From Streptomyces zagrosensis (lineage in GTDB: Bacteria > Actinomycetota > Actinomycetes > Streptomycetales > Streptomycetaceae), in the NCBI RefSeq assembly GCF_014203645.1, contig NZ_JACHJL010000008.1, positions 248,001 through 312,000 of the forward strand: a DNA stretch of 64,000 bases, in the 5' to 3' direction. A program made the translations under genes and the position numbers. Below are positions 41,172-49,932 of the stretch, in pieces. The stretch's first letter is position 1; every line of letters starts with the position of its first letter. The notes beneath the pieces are model-generated. The model was given only the letters and a program-made list of their open reading frames with translations. It did not search any database and had not been told where the DNA came from.

Positions 41172-42562
41172 CCAACAGCACCACCACCGCGTTCACGCCA
41201 GCACGCACCACCGAACCGACCGACGCACCCGACCTCCGCACCCCGTATCGGAGTTACGTCTACGCCTATCCCCACAAGACCGCCTACGACGAGCTCACGT
41301 CCCGCCCCACACTGCGCGACCTCTGGGCGGACGAGGACCGCAGCGCGCTCTCGCTCTACGCCCACATACCGTTCTGCGAGGTGCGGTGCGGCTTCTGTAA
41401 CCTCTTCACCCGCATCGGCGCGCCCGAAGACCTCGCCACCAACTACCTCGACGCGCTGGAGCGGCAGGCACGAGCCGTACGGGAAGCACTCGGGGACGAT
41501 GACGCACCGCACTTCGCGACCGTGGCCTTCGGCGGCGGCACGCCGACGTATCTGAGGGCTGCCGAGCTCACCCGGTTGTGCGATATCGCCGAGCAGCAGA
41601 TGGGCGCCGATCTGCGGGCCGTTCCGCTGTCGGTCGAAGCCTCACCGGCGACGGCGACCGCCGACCGACTCGCGGTGCTGGCCGAGCGGGGCACGACCCG
41701 ACTCAGCCTGGGGGTGCAGAGCTTCGTTGACGCCGAGGCGCGTGCCACCGTACGCCCGCAGCGCCGTGCCGATGTGGAGGTTGCGCTCGGTCGCATACGG
41801 GACGCCAGGATTCCGGTCCTCAACATCGATTTGATCTACGGCATCGACGGCCAGACCGAACAGTCGTGGCAACAGTCGCTCGATGCCGCGCTGGCCTGGC
41901 AACCCGAGGAGGTGTACCTGTATCCGCTGTACATACGCCCGTTGACGGGGTTGGGACGCAGCAGCGGTACCGGTGCCGACCCGCAGTGGGATGCTCAGCG
42001 GCTGCGGCTGTACTGGCACGGCCGCGATGCGCTGCTCGCCAGCGGCTACGAGCAGACGTCCATGCGGATGTTCCGCCGCAGAGGGGCGCCCGCGGCCGAC
42101 ACCGATGACTACGCATGCCAGCGCGACGGCATGATCGGTCTGGGCTGTGGCGCCCGTTCGTACACCTCGCGCCTGCACTACTCCTTCGACTACGCCGTGG
42201 GCATGCGGAAGATTCGGAGCATCATTGACGCCTATGTCGCCAGCCCTGCCGATGCGTTCACGCGCGCTGAATACGGCCGTTGGCTTGATGGTGGCGAGCG
42301 GCGCCGCCGGCATCTTTTGCAGTCCGTGCTCCAGGCCGATGGGATGCCCATCGCCGACTACCGGAAGCGGTTCGGCACCGAGCCGGCCGACGACTTCCCG
42401 AGCGAACTGGCCCTGTTCGCCGAACGCGGCTGGCTCGATGAGCAGGCAGGGCCGACCCAACTAAGGTTGTCTGCCGAGGGGTTGGCGCACTCCGACGCGC
42501 TGGGTCCGCTGCTGTTCTCCCCACAAGTGCAGGCCGCCATGGACGCGCACGAGGACAAGTGA
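41168..42562 (+). CDS. STM4012-family radical SAM protein (HemN/HemW-like)
   Basis: 464 aa. The [4Fe-4S] motif CxxxCxxC is Cys70, Cys74 and Cys77 in HIPFCEVRCGFCNLF. A HemN-like core follows: VAFGGGTPTYLRAAELTRLC, SVEASPATATADRLAVLAERGTTRLSLGVQSF, VLNIDLIYGIDGQTEQSWQQSL, and a C-terminal HemN-type tail (RRHLLQSVLQADGMPIADYRKRFG). The fold is that of coproporphyrinogen dehydrogenase/heme chaperone, but placement in this operon argues against a heme role. It starts with ATG overlapping the STM4013 stop (ATGA) and ends with a GTGA overlap with STM4011, so it is tightly coupled to both. Generates a 5'-deoxyadenosyl radical; substrate unknown. Confidence 0.9.
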   Translation: MTNSTTTAFTPARTTEPTDAPDLRTPYRSYVYAYPHKTAYDELTSRPTLRDLWADEDRSALSLYAHIPFCEVRCGFCNLFTRIGAPEDLATNYLDALERQARAVREALGDDDAPHFATVAFGGGTPTYLRAAELTRLCDIAEQQMGADLRAVPLSVEASPATATADRLAVLAERGTTRLSLGVQSFVDAEARATVRPQRRADVEVALGRIRDARIPVLNIDLIYGIDGQTEQSWQQSLDAALAWQPEEVYLYPLYIRPLTGLGRSSGTGADPQWDAQRLRLYWHGRDALLASGYEQTSMRMFRRRGAPAADTDDYACQRDGMIGLGCGARSYTSRLHYSFDYAVGMRKIRSIIDAYVASPADAFTRAEYGRWLDGGERRRRHLLQSVLQADGMPIADYRKRFGTEPADDFPSELALFAERGWLDEQAGPTQLRLSAEGLAHSDALGPLLFSPQVQAAMDAHEDK

Positions 42563-43521
42563 GCGAAATCGATGTACGAAGCGATCCGATGCCCATCGAG
42601 GCGGCCGAACCCGAGGGCGGACCGGCGCCCATGGACCTGACCCTCCTGTACCGCGGGCCGCTCGCTTCTTGCGACTACGCCTGTCCGTACTGCCCCTTCG
42701 CCAAGCAGCGGGACTCCCGCGAGCAGTTGCGCGCCGATCGAGCGGCGCTGGAGCGTTTCACCAACTGGGCCGCATCGCGTACCGAGGATCGGCTTTCTGT
42801 CCTGTTCACACCGTGGGGCGAGGGGCTGGTCCGCTCGTGGTATCGGCGCGCTCTCACCGAGTTGAGCCACCTGCCGCACATCCAGCGGGTCGCGATCCAG
42901 ACCAATCTGAGCTGGCGCACCGACTGGCTCGGCGCGGCGGACCTGGACACGCTGGCCCTGTGGTGCACGTACCACCCGGGCCAGACGCCCTACGAGCGGT
43001 TCGTGACTAAATGTGGCGAACTTGCCGCGCGAGGCGTGCGGTTCAGCGTCGGCATCGTGGGACTACCGGAACATCTGGCTCCGGCGCGGCGACTGCGGGC
43101 CGCTTTGCCCCAGAAGGTCTATCTGTGGGTGAACGCGGCCGAAGGCCACACCTACGGTGATGCCGAGGCCGCCGAGTGGTCCGGGATCGACCCGTTGTTC
43201 GGCTACAGCCGCCACCCGCACCGAAGCGCCGGTCTCCCCTGCCGGACCGGCGCTTCGGTAGTTTCGGTGGACGGCGACGGCACGGTGCGCCGCTGTCATT
43301 TTGTGCGGGACGAGTTGGGCAATCTGTACGACGGGTCGTATCGGGCGGCGCTGCGTCCGCGCCCGTGCCCGCTCACCGTCTGCGACTGCCACATCGGCTA
43401 CGTCCATCTGGAGACGTTGCCGCTGTACGACGTGTTCGCCGGTGGTGTCCTGGAGCGGATACCGGCGAGCCCGCGCGCGGCGGTGCCGCTTCGACTCGGT
43501 CCGGCTCGGTTTACCTCTTGA
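42559..43521 (+). CDS. STM4011-family radical SAM protein with C-terminal Cys cluster
   Basis: 320 aa, GTG start overlapping the STM4012 stop by 4 bp. The radical SAM motif is Cys38, Cys42 and Cys45 in LASCDYACPYCPFAK. The C-terminal region has more cysteines (GLPCRTG, VRRCHFVRDELGNLYDG, RPCPLTVCDCHIGYVHLE), resembling a SPASM-like auxiliary cluster site, used by many peptide-modifying radical SAM enzymes. It is the last gene of the operon and overlaps the convergent methyltransferase gene by 11 bp. Function unknown; the SPASM-like end and the ATP-grasp neighbour suggest modification of a peptide or amino acid-derived substrate. Confidence 0.88.
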   Translation: MSEIDVRSDPMPIEAAEPEGGPAPMDLTLLYRGPLASCDYACPYCPFAKQRDSREQLRADRAALERFTNWAASRTEDRLSVLFTPWGEGLVRSWYRRALTELSHLPHIQRVAIQTNLSWRTDWLGAADLDTLALWCTYHPGQTPYERFVTKCGELAARGVRFSVGIVGLPEHLAPARRLRAALPQKVYLWVNAAEGHTYGDAEAAEWSGIDPLFGYSRHPHRSAGLPCRTGASVVSVDGDGTVRRCHFVRDELGNLYDGSYRAALRPRPCPLTVCDCHIGYVHLETLPLYDVFAGGVLERIPASPRAAVPLRLGPARFTS

Positions 43522-44329
43522 TCCCCACCCCTCCGTAGAAGGCGACCCGGTGGCTTTCCGCCGCATCGGCGACGGGCCCGTCCGGGCGCCACAGCGGCGC
43601 CTGGACGACGCCCGGCTCCAGCAGTTCGAAGCCCGCGAACAGGGCCTCGACGGCGGCCTGATCGCGCAGGTTGAGGGTGGCGGTGGCGGCCTTGTAGACC
43701 TCGCTCGCGTCGCCTCCGCCGTCGCCGTGGAAGTCGGTTGTGCCGTGGGTGAGGACGAGATAGCTGCCTGCGGGCAGGGCATCGCGCAGCGTGCCGACGA
43801 TCCCGGCCGGGTCTTCTTCGTCCTTGATGAAGTGCAGGACGGCGACCAGTAGCACGGCCACCGGCTGATCGAAGTCGATGAGGCTGCGGATCTCGGGGTG
43901 GTCGAGTATGGTCCGCGGCTGTCTGGCGTCGGCCAGCACGAATGCGGTGCCGGTGGTGTTGGTCAGCTTCGCCCCGGCATGCGTGGCCACTATGGGGTCG
44001 TTGTCCACGTACGCCACCCGCACATCGGGAGCGATCTCCCGCGCCGCCTCGTGGGTGTTGGGCGAGGTGGGTATGCCGGTGCCGATGTCGATGATCTGCC
44101 GTACGCCCTGGCGCACCACATGCCGTACGGCGCGCAACAGCAACTGCCGGTTGGCGCGGGCGCTGGGGCGGGCCTCGGCGGCCATCTCGATGACGCGCTC
44201 GGCGGCCTCGCGATCGACCTCGTAGTTGTCTCTGCCGCCGAGGTAGTAGTCGTACATCCGGGCCGGGTGCGGCTTGCTTGTGTCAATCGCCCCGACCGGA
44301 AAGCCCTGCTCAGCCACGCCGTTCTCCAT
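43511..44329 (-). CDS. SAV2177-family (DUF574) SAM-dependent methyltransferase
   Basis: 272 aa. The family opening IDTSKPHPARMYDYYLGGRDNYEVDREAAERVI is intact, then LLRAVRHVVRQGVRQIIDIGTGIPTSPNTHE (SAM site), VAYVDNDPIVATHAGAKL, VLADARQP and PVAVLLVAVLHFI. These are abundant in Streptomyces and usually lie near XRE/DUF397/HATPase genes, as here. Substrate unknown. The alternative upstream starts are not needed. It overlaps the end of the STM4011 gene tail to tail. Confidence 0.93.
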   Translation of the reverse strand: MENGVAEQGFPVGAIDTSKPHPARMYDYYLGGRDNYEVDREAAERVIEMAAEARPSARANRQLLLRAVRHVVRQGVRQIIDIGTGIPTSPNTHEAAREIAPDVRVAYVDNDPIVATHAGAKLTNTTGTAFVLADARQPRTILDHPEIRSLIDFDQPVAVLLVAVLHFIKDEEDPAGIVGTLRDALPAGSYLVLTHGTTDFHGDGGGDASEVYKAATATLNLRDQAAVEALFAGFELLEPGVVQAPLWRPDGPVADAAESHRVAFYGGVGIKR

Positions 44330-44433
44330 CCGCTGCCTGTGCTGCTGCTACTACTGCCGCTACTGCCGCCACTGCCGCTTCGCGCTGCCGTCCGTGCCCC
44401 GTGCCGAAAGCCGTGCCGGGCGCCGGGTCGTCT

Positions 44434-44670
44434 TCACATGACCAGGAAGTCGGCGTCACCGGCCTTCGCCCCCTGGATGAATCGCGCGATCTCGTTGTGG
44501 CTGTAGATCAGGGCCGGGCCGTCCGGGTCCGTGGACTGGCGCAGCGCTATCCTGCCGTCGCTCAGCCGCATGGCCTCCACACAGCTCCCCCCGTTGCCGC
44601 CGCTCCAGGGCTTGTGCCATCCCTCGGTGCCGAGGTCGGCAGCGGGCATGCCGTTGTAGATGCGACCCAT
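44434..44670 (-). CDS. DUF397 protein
   Basis: 78 aa. Contains KPWSGGNGGSCVEAMRL and IALRQSTDPDGPALIYSHNEIARFIQGAKAGDADFLV, the DUF397 pattern, here with the W replaced in the KxxxSG block. It starts 3 bp after the stop of the XRE gene, the standard pair in Streptomyces, in which the small protein works with the XRE regulator and sometimes a HATPase. Confidence 0.93.
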   Translation of the reverse strand: MGRIYNGMPAADLGTEGWHKPWSGGNGGSCVEAMRLSDGRIALRQSTDPDGPALIYSHNEIARFIQGAKAGDADFLVM

Positions 44671-44673
44671 GGT

Positions 44674-45540
44674 TCAGATCTCCTTGCGAATGTCACCGAG
44701 GATCGCCTCGGTGGACTGTGCTGGCGCGGCCTGCGCGCACATCCGGTCCAGGGCCTCCAGGAACGTTGACACGTCATCGCGCTGGTCGAAGTAGACGGCG
44801 CCGACAAGGCTCTCCGAGTACGCAATATCGGGAAGTTCAGGGATCGGGAACCGGAAGATGTGGAAGGGGCCGTACATCGCCGGGTGCGGACCGGCGTCAA
44901 ACGGCATCACCTGAAGGCGAACGTTGGGCATGGCGGTGGCGTCGATGAGGTGGGTGAGCTGGTCGCGCATCACACCGGGCTGGCCGATTGGCCGCCGCAG
45001 CACCGTCTCGTCCATCACGACCCACAGCAGCGGTGGGTTCTCGCGAGTGAGGAGCGCCTGCCGCTGCGCGCGTAGCGCGACTTGGCGGTCGATCTCCTCC
45101 TCGGCTGCGTGCGGCATGCCGGCGCGCAGCACGGCGCGCGCATAGCCCTCGGTCTGCAACAGGCCGGGGACGTAGTGCGGTTCGTAGGCGCGGATCAGGT
45201 TCGCCTCGACCTCAAGGCTGACGAAGGCGCTGAACCAATCGGGCAGCACATCGCGGAACCGGTGCCACCAGCCGGGCTGATTCGCCTCCCTGGCCAGGGA
45301 GAGAAAGCCATCGACCTCTTTCGGGTCGGTCACCCCGTAGGTGGTCAACAGCTTCTCGACGTACGGGATCTTCAGGCCGACCTCGGCCTTCTCCATCCTG
45401 CGGATCGTGGCGTGGGTGACATCGAGCGCGCGTCCGGCCTGCTCGTAGCTGAGCCCGGCTTTTTCTCTAAGGTCCTGTAGGCGTCTGCCAAGCACCACCC
45501 GCAAGACGGTCGGGGCGCCTCCCGACCGTACGTCCGCCAC
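44674..45540 (-). CDS. XRE-DUF5753 transcriptional regulator
   Basis: 288 aa from a GTG at 45540 with AAGGAG 8 bases upstream; the frame continues to 45585 but without such a site. Residues about 15-65 are an XRE helix-turn-helix (VVLGRRLQDLREKAGLSYEQAGRALDVTHATIRRMEKAEVGL). The remainder is DUF5753 (WFSAFVSLEVEANLIRAYEPHYVPGLLQTEGYARAVL, LTRENPPLLWVVMDETVLRRPIG, NVRLQVMPFDAGPHPAMYGPFHIFRFP, DVSTFLEALDRMCAQA), the usual architecture in Streptomyces. Likely co-regulates the DUF397 gene downstream and the divergent HATPase gene. Confidence 0.94.
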   Translation of the reverse strand: MADVRSGGAPTVLRVVLGRRLQDLREKAGLSYEQAGRALDVTHATIRRMEKAEVGLKIPYVEKLLTTYGVTDPKEVDGFLSLAREANQPGWWHRFRDVLPDWFSAFVSLEVEANLIRAYEPHYVPGLLQTEGYARAVLRAGMPHAAEEEIDRQVALRAQRQALLTRENPPLLWVVMDETVLRRPIGQPGVMRDQLTHLIDATAMPNVRLQVMPFDAGPHPAMYGPFHIFRFPIPELPDIAYSESLVGAVYFDQRDDVSTFLEALDRMCAQAAPAQSTEAILGDIRKEI

Positions 45541-45677
45541 TGCAGTGCTCCTTCTCAACGCCGTCACGAAGACGCAGTCTGTCATGTGCTCAGCTCACCG
45601 AACAGACTGCTCTTACGATTCTGCAATTTACAGATTGAAGCTTGCCATCCGTTGCCGACGGCCCGCATAGTTACGGC

Positions 45678-46136
45678 GTGGCCACTTCATCTGACGGTCT
45701 CTGGTTAGGACGCCACGGCGGCGCCGTCGCCCAACGTCTTCAGGACGCGTTCCATCTGCCGGCACTCAGTACCTCCGTCGCTGAAGCACGCAAGCGGGTA
45801 CTGGCCCGGTTGGGCGATTGGGGCGCCCGAGATGAGCTGCGGGACGACGCACAGTTGGTCGTCTCCGAGCTGTTCACCAACGCGGTACGGCATACGAGCA
45901 GCGAGAAAGTCCGCTGCGAACTGCGGGTCTACCCGGACCGGCTGCGGGTCGAGGTCGCGGACCAGGGGTGCGGGCTAGCCGCGCTGCGGGCCTGCGAAGG
46001 CAGCTGGGAACAAGAGGGCGGGCGCGGGCTGATGCTCGTAGAAGCACTGTCCGATTCCTGGGGCGTGCGCCCTCGGGAGGGCGGGCGGGGCCGCGCGGTC
46101 TGGGCCTATCTGCCAACTGCGGGCCTACCGATGTAG
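45678..46136 (+). CDS. ATP-binding protein of the anti-sigma-factor-kinase type (HATPase_c)
   Basis: 152 aa from the GTG at 45678; an in-frame TTG at 45642 is the other option, and neither has a clear ribosome site. The GHKL motifs are present: N box in VVSELFTNAVRHT, G1 in VEVADQGCGL, G2 in GGRGLMLVEAL. The size fits RsbW-like kinases or the short HATPase partners of XRE-DUF397 pairs. It is divergent from the XRE gene. TTA lies at 45705-45707, codon 10 from this start (22 from the alternative), so translation would depend on bldA very early. Confidence 0.88.
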   Translation: MATSSDGLWLGRHGGAVAQRLQDAFHLPALSTSVAEARKRVLARLGDWGARDELRDDAQLVVSELFTNAVRHTSSEKVRCELRVYPDRLRVEVADQGCGLAALRACEGSWEQEGGRGLMLVEALSDSWGVRPREGGRGRAVWAYLPTAGLPM

Positions 46137-46447
46137 TCAGCTGTCGTCAGAAGCAATCGATACAGCCCAGCGCACCCAGCGGCGCACCCATGCGCCACCG
46201 CCCTCGCGCCCGCTCTCGACGCCGCCTGAACCTCACCCCATGCGACGCCACCTCGGCCACGGGTGGCTCGACCGGTTCGACCGGCCCGCCGTCTGCGGCC
46301 ACCGCAGGCCCGGCCAACACCCGGGCCTGGTCGCCACCCCCACTGCGTAACCTCCTCGGCCAACTCCCGGGCCCAGCCGCCGCCCCCACTGCGTGCTCTG
46401 CCCGAGCAGCGCACCAGCCGCCCGCCGCCGCGGGGCTCCCCATACCG
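46137..46447. other. Intergenic region between HATPase and SGNH genes
   Basis: 311 bases between convergent genes. Pro/Arg-rich in all frames; no gene, clear hairpin or repeat found. Confidence 0.6.
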
Positions 46448-47239
46448 CTACAGCGGCAACAGGTCCGGCCGCTTGGGTTCCACATGGTCACCGGATGACT
46501 CACCACGTAGCCGGCGGCCGATCCAGGGCACCAGGTGCTCACGTGCCCAGTGGATGTTGTCGCGGCGAACAGCCGCCGCGGGGCGCTGCGCCACGGGGGG
46601 CCACGGCTGATCGGGGTCGGCGCACACCTCAAGGCCGAGGACCTGCGCGGCACGCAGGGCGACCCGGGTGTGGCCATCGGGCGACAGATGCAGCCGGTCC
46701 GTGCCCCAGGCGCGCCGGTCCTGAATGGACCGCAGCGACCACAGGTCGAGCACCGGGCAGTCATAGCGGTCGGCGATGGCGCGAACGTGCGCCGTGTACG
46801 TGGCGATCTTGCCGCGCAGATGACGCAGCACCGGCATGCCACGCGTATCGAATCCGGTGCACACCAGCACGGTGCCCACCGAAGCGGTGAGGTCGGCGAC
46901 GGCCGCCTCGTAACGGGCGGCGACATCGTCCGGATCGCTGCCAGGTCGCAGGATGTCATTGCCACCCGCGCAGAAGGTCACCAGTTCGGGACCGAGCTCA
47001 AGCACCCGGGGGACCTGCTCCTCAACGATCTGGTCGAGGAGTCGGCCGCGGACGGCGAGGTTGGCGTATCGGAAGTCGTGCTCGGCGCGTTGGTCGGACA
47101 GCAGCACGGCGAGCCGGTCGGCCCATCCCACGAAGGCCCCATCGGGCCCGGGGTCGCCGACGCCCTCGGTGAAGCTGTCCCCCACGGCTGCGAACGACTC
47201 GAACGCGTCACTGTTGTTTCTCTTCGAATCGGCTGCCAC
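46448..47239 (-). CDS. SGNH/GDSL-family hydrolase
   Basis: 263 aa, GTG start with AGGAGG 9 bases upstream. All four SGNH blocks are there: GDSFTEG (Ser nucleophile, block I), NLAVRGRLLDQI (block II Gly), CAGGNDILRPG (block III Asn) and DRLHLSPDGH (block V Asp/His). No signal peptide, so probably cytoplasmic. Such proteins hydrolyse ester or acetyl bonds of lipids or sugars. Common single gene in Streptomyces. Confidence 0.93.
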   Translation of the reverse strand: MAADSKRNNSDAFESFAAVGDSFTEGVGDPGPDGAFVGWADRLAVLLSDQRAEHDFRYANLAVRGRLLDQIVEEQVPRVLELGPELVTFCAGGNDILRPGSDPDDVAARYEAAVADLTASVGTVLVCTGFDTRGMPVLRHLRGKIATYTAHVRAIADRYDCPVLDLWSLRSIQDRRAWGTDRLHLSPDGHTRVALRAAQVLGLEVCADPDQPWPPVAQRPAAAVRRDNIHWAREHLVPWIGRRLRGESSGDHVEPKRPDLLPL

Positions 47240-47467
47240 GTCAGGACATCCTCCTCTTCGAGAAGTGACTTACGCCATCGTAACCAGGGCTTGACCTGGG
47301 GTGATCTATCCCACTGGAAGGCTTGGGTAAAGACGGAATAAGTCATCGTGCCCACGATGGCACGGGGCAGCACGGCGGCGGAGATTGTTCTACGCACCCA
47401 TACCGTAGGGTCAGAACCATCGCCTCTCGTCGGCCCCACCAGCCGCACCAACACCGAGGAGCAGCCC

Positions 47468-48292
47468 GTGACGCAGCAGATGCCTCAGGTCTCACCCGTC
47501 ACTCCGGAGCGCGTGGAGCCGTCTTTGACCGGGGTCAGGAACTTCCGGGACGTGGGCGGTCTGCCGACGCTCGACGGTCGGCGGGTACGGCACGGCGTGC
47601 TGTTCCGCAGCGGCCACCTCGCGCATGCGACCGCCGACGACGTGGACTACCTCACCTCGCTGGGCCTCCACACCGTCTTCGACTTCCGTAACTCCGCCGA
47701 TATCGCGGTGGAAGGCCCCGATGTCGCGCTCCCTGGAGTACGGAACGTCAATGTGCCGCTGACCGACCCCGCTGAGGGCGTCGAATTCTGGTCCATGGTG
47801 CGTAACGGCGGCATCGAGCAGCTTCGCGCCGCGCTCGCCGATGGCCAGGCCGCCGCCCGGATGGTCACCTCGTACCGCACGATGATCACCACCCGCACCA
47901 CCGAGCACGCCCGGGTGTTGACGGCGCTCGCCGACGACAACGTGCCGGCGCTGATGCACTGCGCGGCGGGCAAGGACCGCGCCGGTCTGTCGATCGCCAT
48001 CACACTGCTCGCCATCGGCGTCACGCCGGAGGCGATCGAGAGCGACTACCTGGAGTCAGGGGCTGCCCACCGTCGCTACCAGGTGCGGCGACACAGCGAG
48101 TCCGCCGAAGCCATGTCGCCGGAGGTGCTGGAGTTGATCAACCCCCTCTTCGACGCGCACACCAGTTATCTGGCAGCGGCCTTCGAGGCGATTGAGGCGA
48201 CCTGGGGCGACCCGGAGCGCTACCTCGCCGATGGCCTCGGTCTCGCCCCCGAGCAGCGCGACCGACTGCGCACCAGGCTGCTAACGGACTGA
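47468..48292 (+). CDS. Tyrosine-protein phosphatase (LipA/PtpA-like)
   Basis: 274 aa from a GTG at 47468 with GAGGAG about 7 bases upstream; the frame extends upstream but lacks coding character. The phosphate loop CxxGKDRAG (HCAAGKDRAG, Cys165, Arg171) is intact, preceded by the family opening VRNFRDVGGLPTLDGRRVRHGVLFRSGHLA and FDFRNSADIAVEG. These enzymes remove phosphate from tyrosine or inositol lipids. Ends in a bidirectional terminator shared with the aminotransferase. Confidence 0.93.
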   Translation: MTQQMPQVSPVTPERVEPSLTGVRNFRDVGGLPTLDGRRVRHGVLFRSGHLAHATADDVDYLTSLGLHTVFDFRNSADIAVEGPDVALPGVRNVNVPLTDPAEGVEFWSMVRNGGIEQLRAALADGQAAARMVTSYRTMITTRTTEHARVLTALADDNVPALMHCAAGKDRAGLSIAITLLAIGVTPEAIESDYLESGAAHRRYQVRRHSESAEAMSPEVLELINPLFDAHTSYLAAAFEAIEATWGDPERYLADGLGLAPEQRDRLRTRLLTD

Positions 48293-48313
48293 GCCCCGCG
48301 CCGGACGTCATGG

Positions 48314-48343
48314 GCCGGCTCGCGCCGATGTGCGCGAGCCGGC
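48314..48343. terminator. 12-bp perfect hairpin between convergent genes
   Basis: GCCGGCTCGCGC (48314-48325) pairs perfectly with GCGCGAGCCGGC (48332-48343) around a 6-base loop. It serves the phosphatase (stop at 48292) and the minus-strand aminotransferase (stop at 48352). Confidence 0.88.
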
Positions 48344-48351
48344 GCCCGCAC

Positions 48352-49749
48352 TCATCTGTTGGCGACGGCCTGTTTCACGAGGGTCTTGCCGAAATCCCAC
48401 AGCAGGCCGCCGCCATCATGTGCGTCGTCCATGACGGCGGTGAACGCGGACACAAAACGGTCTACCTCCGGCTCGCCGATGATCAGCGGCGGAATGAGCT
48501 TGATGACCTCCAGATGGTCACCGGAGACCTGGGTGAGAATGCGGTGCCTGTGCAGCAGCGGCGCCACCACCAGCTGGGCGAACAGTCCCTTCCTGGCCGC
48601 CTGGAGCATCGTCCAGCGGCTGCGCAGCCCAAGCGAGGTGGGTTTGCCGAACTCGATGCCGACCATCAGTCCCCGGCCGCGCACCTCGTGCAGCAGTTCA
48701 TAGCGCGGTACGAGCGCGGCAAGCCGCTCCCGCAGCAGATCGCCGGTGTGCCGAGCACGGGCCACGATTCCCTCGTCCTCCATGACCGCGAGGGTGGCGA
48801 GGCCGGCGGCCATGGCCTGGGCGTTGGAGCCGAAGCTCGCCGAGTGCACTAGGACCCGGTCCATGGACGAATAGACCCGCTTGAAGATCCAGTCCTTGCC
48901 GAGGGTCGCGCCGATCGGCACATAGCCGCCGGACAGCGCCTTGGCCACACACACCAGGTCGGGTTCGACACCGCCCTCATGCTGGTAGGCGAAGAAGTCT
49001 CCGGTACGGCCAAGGCCCGTCTGCACCTCGTCGGCGATCAACAGCGCCTTGTGCCGCCGCAACAGGTCCTGCGCGGCGCGCAGATAGCCGGGCGGGGCCG
49101 CGTGTACGCCCTTGCCCTGGATCGGCTCGACGACCAGGGCCGCCACGTCACCGCGTCGCAACTCCCGCTCCAGCGCGCCCAGATCCCCGAGCGGAACCGC
49201 CGTGTCCGGCAGCAGTGGTGCGAAGCCGTCGCGGAAGCCGTCCTCGCCGTTGACCGACAGTGCGCCCGTGGTCAGGCCGTGGAAGGCGTGTGTGCAGTAG
49301 AGCACGCGTGGCTTGCGGGTGGCGTAACGGGCGAACTTCAGCGCGGTTTCCACCGCCTCGGTACCGCTGTTTCCGAAGAACACCCGGTCCAGGTGTGGCG
49401 CATGCGCGAGGAGCCGCTCGGCCAGCAGCCCGGGCAGCGGCTGACAGTCGAAGCGGGTGAGGTCGGGGAGGTTCGCGTCCAGCACATCGTGCAGCGCCTT
49501 GCGTACGACGGGGTGGTGGCGCCCCAGGCCCATCACTCCGAAGCCGGCGAGCATGTCCAGGTAGTCCTGGCCATCGGCGTCCCAGAAGTAGGCGCCCTCG
49601 GCCCGCTCGTAGACCTTGTCGAAGCCGATGGTGTGCAGCATGCGCGGCAGTTGATGGTTGAGATACCGGGCGTGCAGCTCATAGCCTTCCGCCCCGCGCT
49701 GCGTAAGAAGTCTGCCGAGGTCGAAGCCCGTCGATTCGGCCACCGTCAT
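48352..49749 (-). CDS. Class-III aminotransferase of the hopanoid cluster (HpnO-like)
   Basis: 465 aa from the ATG at 49749, with AAGGGG upstream. It has the class-III fold: FFGNSGTEAVETALKFAR, YCTHAFHGLTTGALS, ALLIADEVQTGLGRTGDFFAYQ and the PLP-lysine block CVAKALSGGYVPIGATLG. By position next to hpnH/hpnG/shc it probably converts ribosylhopane-derived intermediate to aminobacteriohopanetriol, the HpnO role; that is inference from context. 223 bp and a hairpin separate it from hpnH, so it may be a separate transcript. In the Streptomyces clusters I know, ispG and dxs genes often sit between; they are absent here. Confidence 0.88.
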   Translation of the reverse strand: MTVAESTGFDLGRLLTQRGAEGYELHARYLNHQLPRMLHTIGFDKVYERAEGAYFWDADGQDYLDMLAGFGVMGLGRHHPVVRKALHDVLDANLPDLTRFDCQPLPGLLAERLLAHAPHLDRVFFGNSGTEAVETALKFARYATRKPRVLYCTHAFHGLTTGALSVNGEDGFRDGFAPLLPDTAVPLGDLGALERELRRGDVAALVVEPIQGKGVHAAPPGYLRAAQDLLRRHKALLIADEVQTGLGRTGDFFAYQHEGGVEPDLVCVAKALSGGYVPIGATLGKDWIFKRVYSSMDRVLVHSASFGSNAQAMAAGLATLAVMEDEGIVARARHTGDLLRERLAALVPRYELLHEVRGRGLMVGIEFGKPTSLGLRSRWTMLQAARKGLFAQLVVAPLLHRHRILTQVSGDHLEVIKLIPPLIIGEPEVDRFVSAFTAVMDDAHDGGGLLWDFGKTLVKQAVANR

Positions 49750-49885
49750 GCCGCTGCCCCTTCGTGAGTACGTCGCTTGCGCTGCTGTCCCCCACGTGCC
49801 GGCCCACCCGGACGGCCCCTGGGCGGTCAGCCCGCCTGGCCTTGGGCCGCGCTGGTCACCCCCGGCCCGACCCACCGGCCGGAGC

Positions 49886-49932
49886 GCGGGGTGCCGGTTC
49901 TCCTGGCCGGAGCGCAGGGCCGGACACCCCGC
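49886..49932. terminator. Candidate hairpin between hpnH and the aminotransferase gene
   Basis: GCGGGGTG (49886-49893) pairs with CACCCCGC (49925-49932), extended by CCGG/CCGG with one bulge, around a long loop. It is 40 bp after the hpnH stop (49973) in the minus direction. Weaker than the other hairpins. Confidence 0.4.

Noticed and set aside
41168..42562. hemW/hemN heme-pathway gene
   Set aside because: The protein has a HemN-like core but lies in a tightly coupled operon with STM4011/4013/4014-type genes, so heme synthesis is unlikely.
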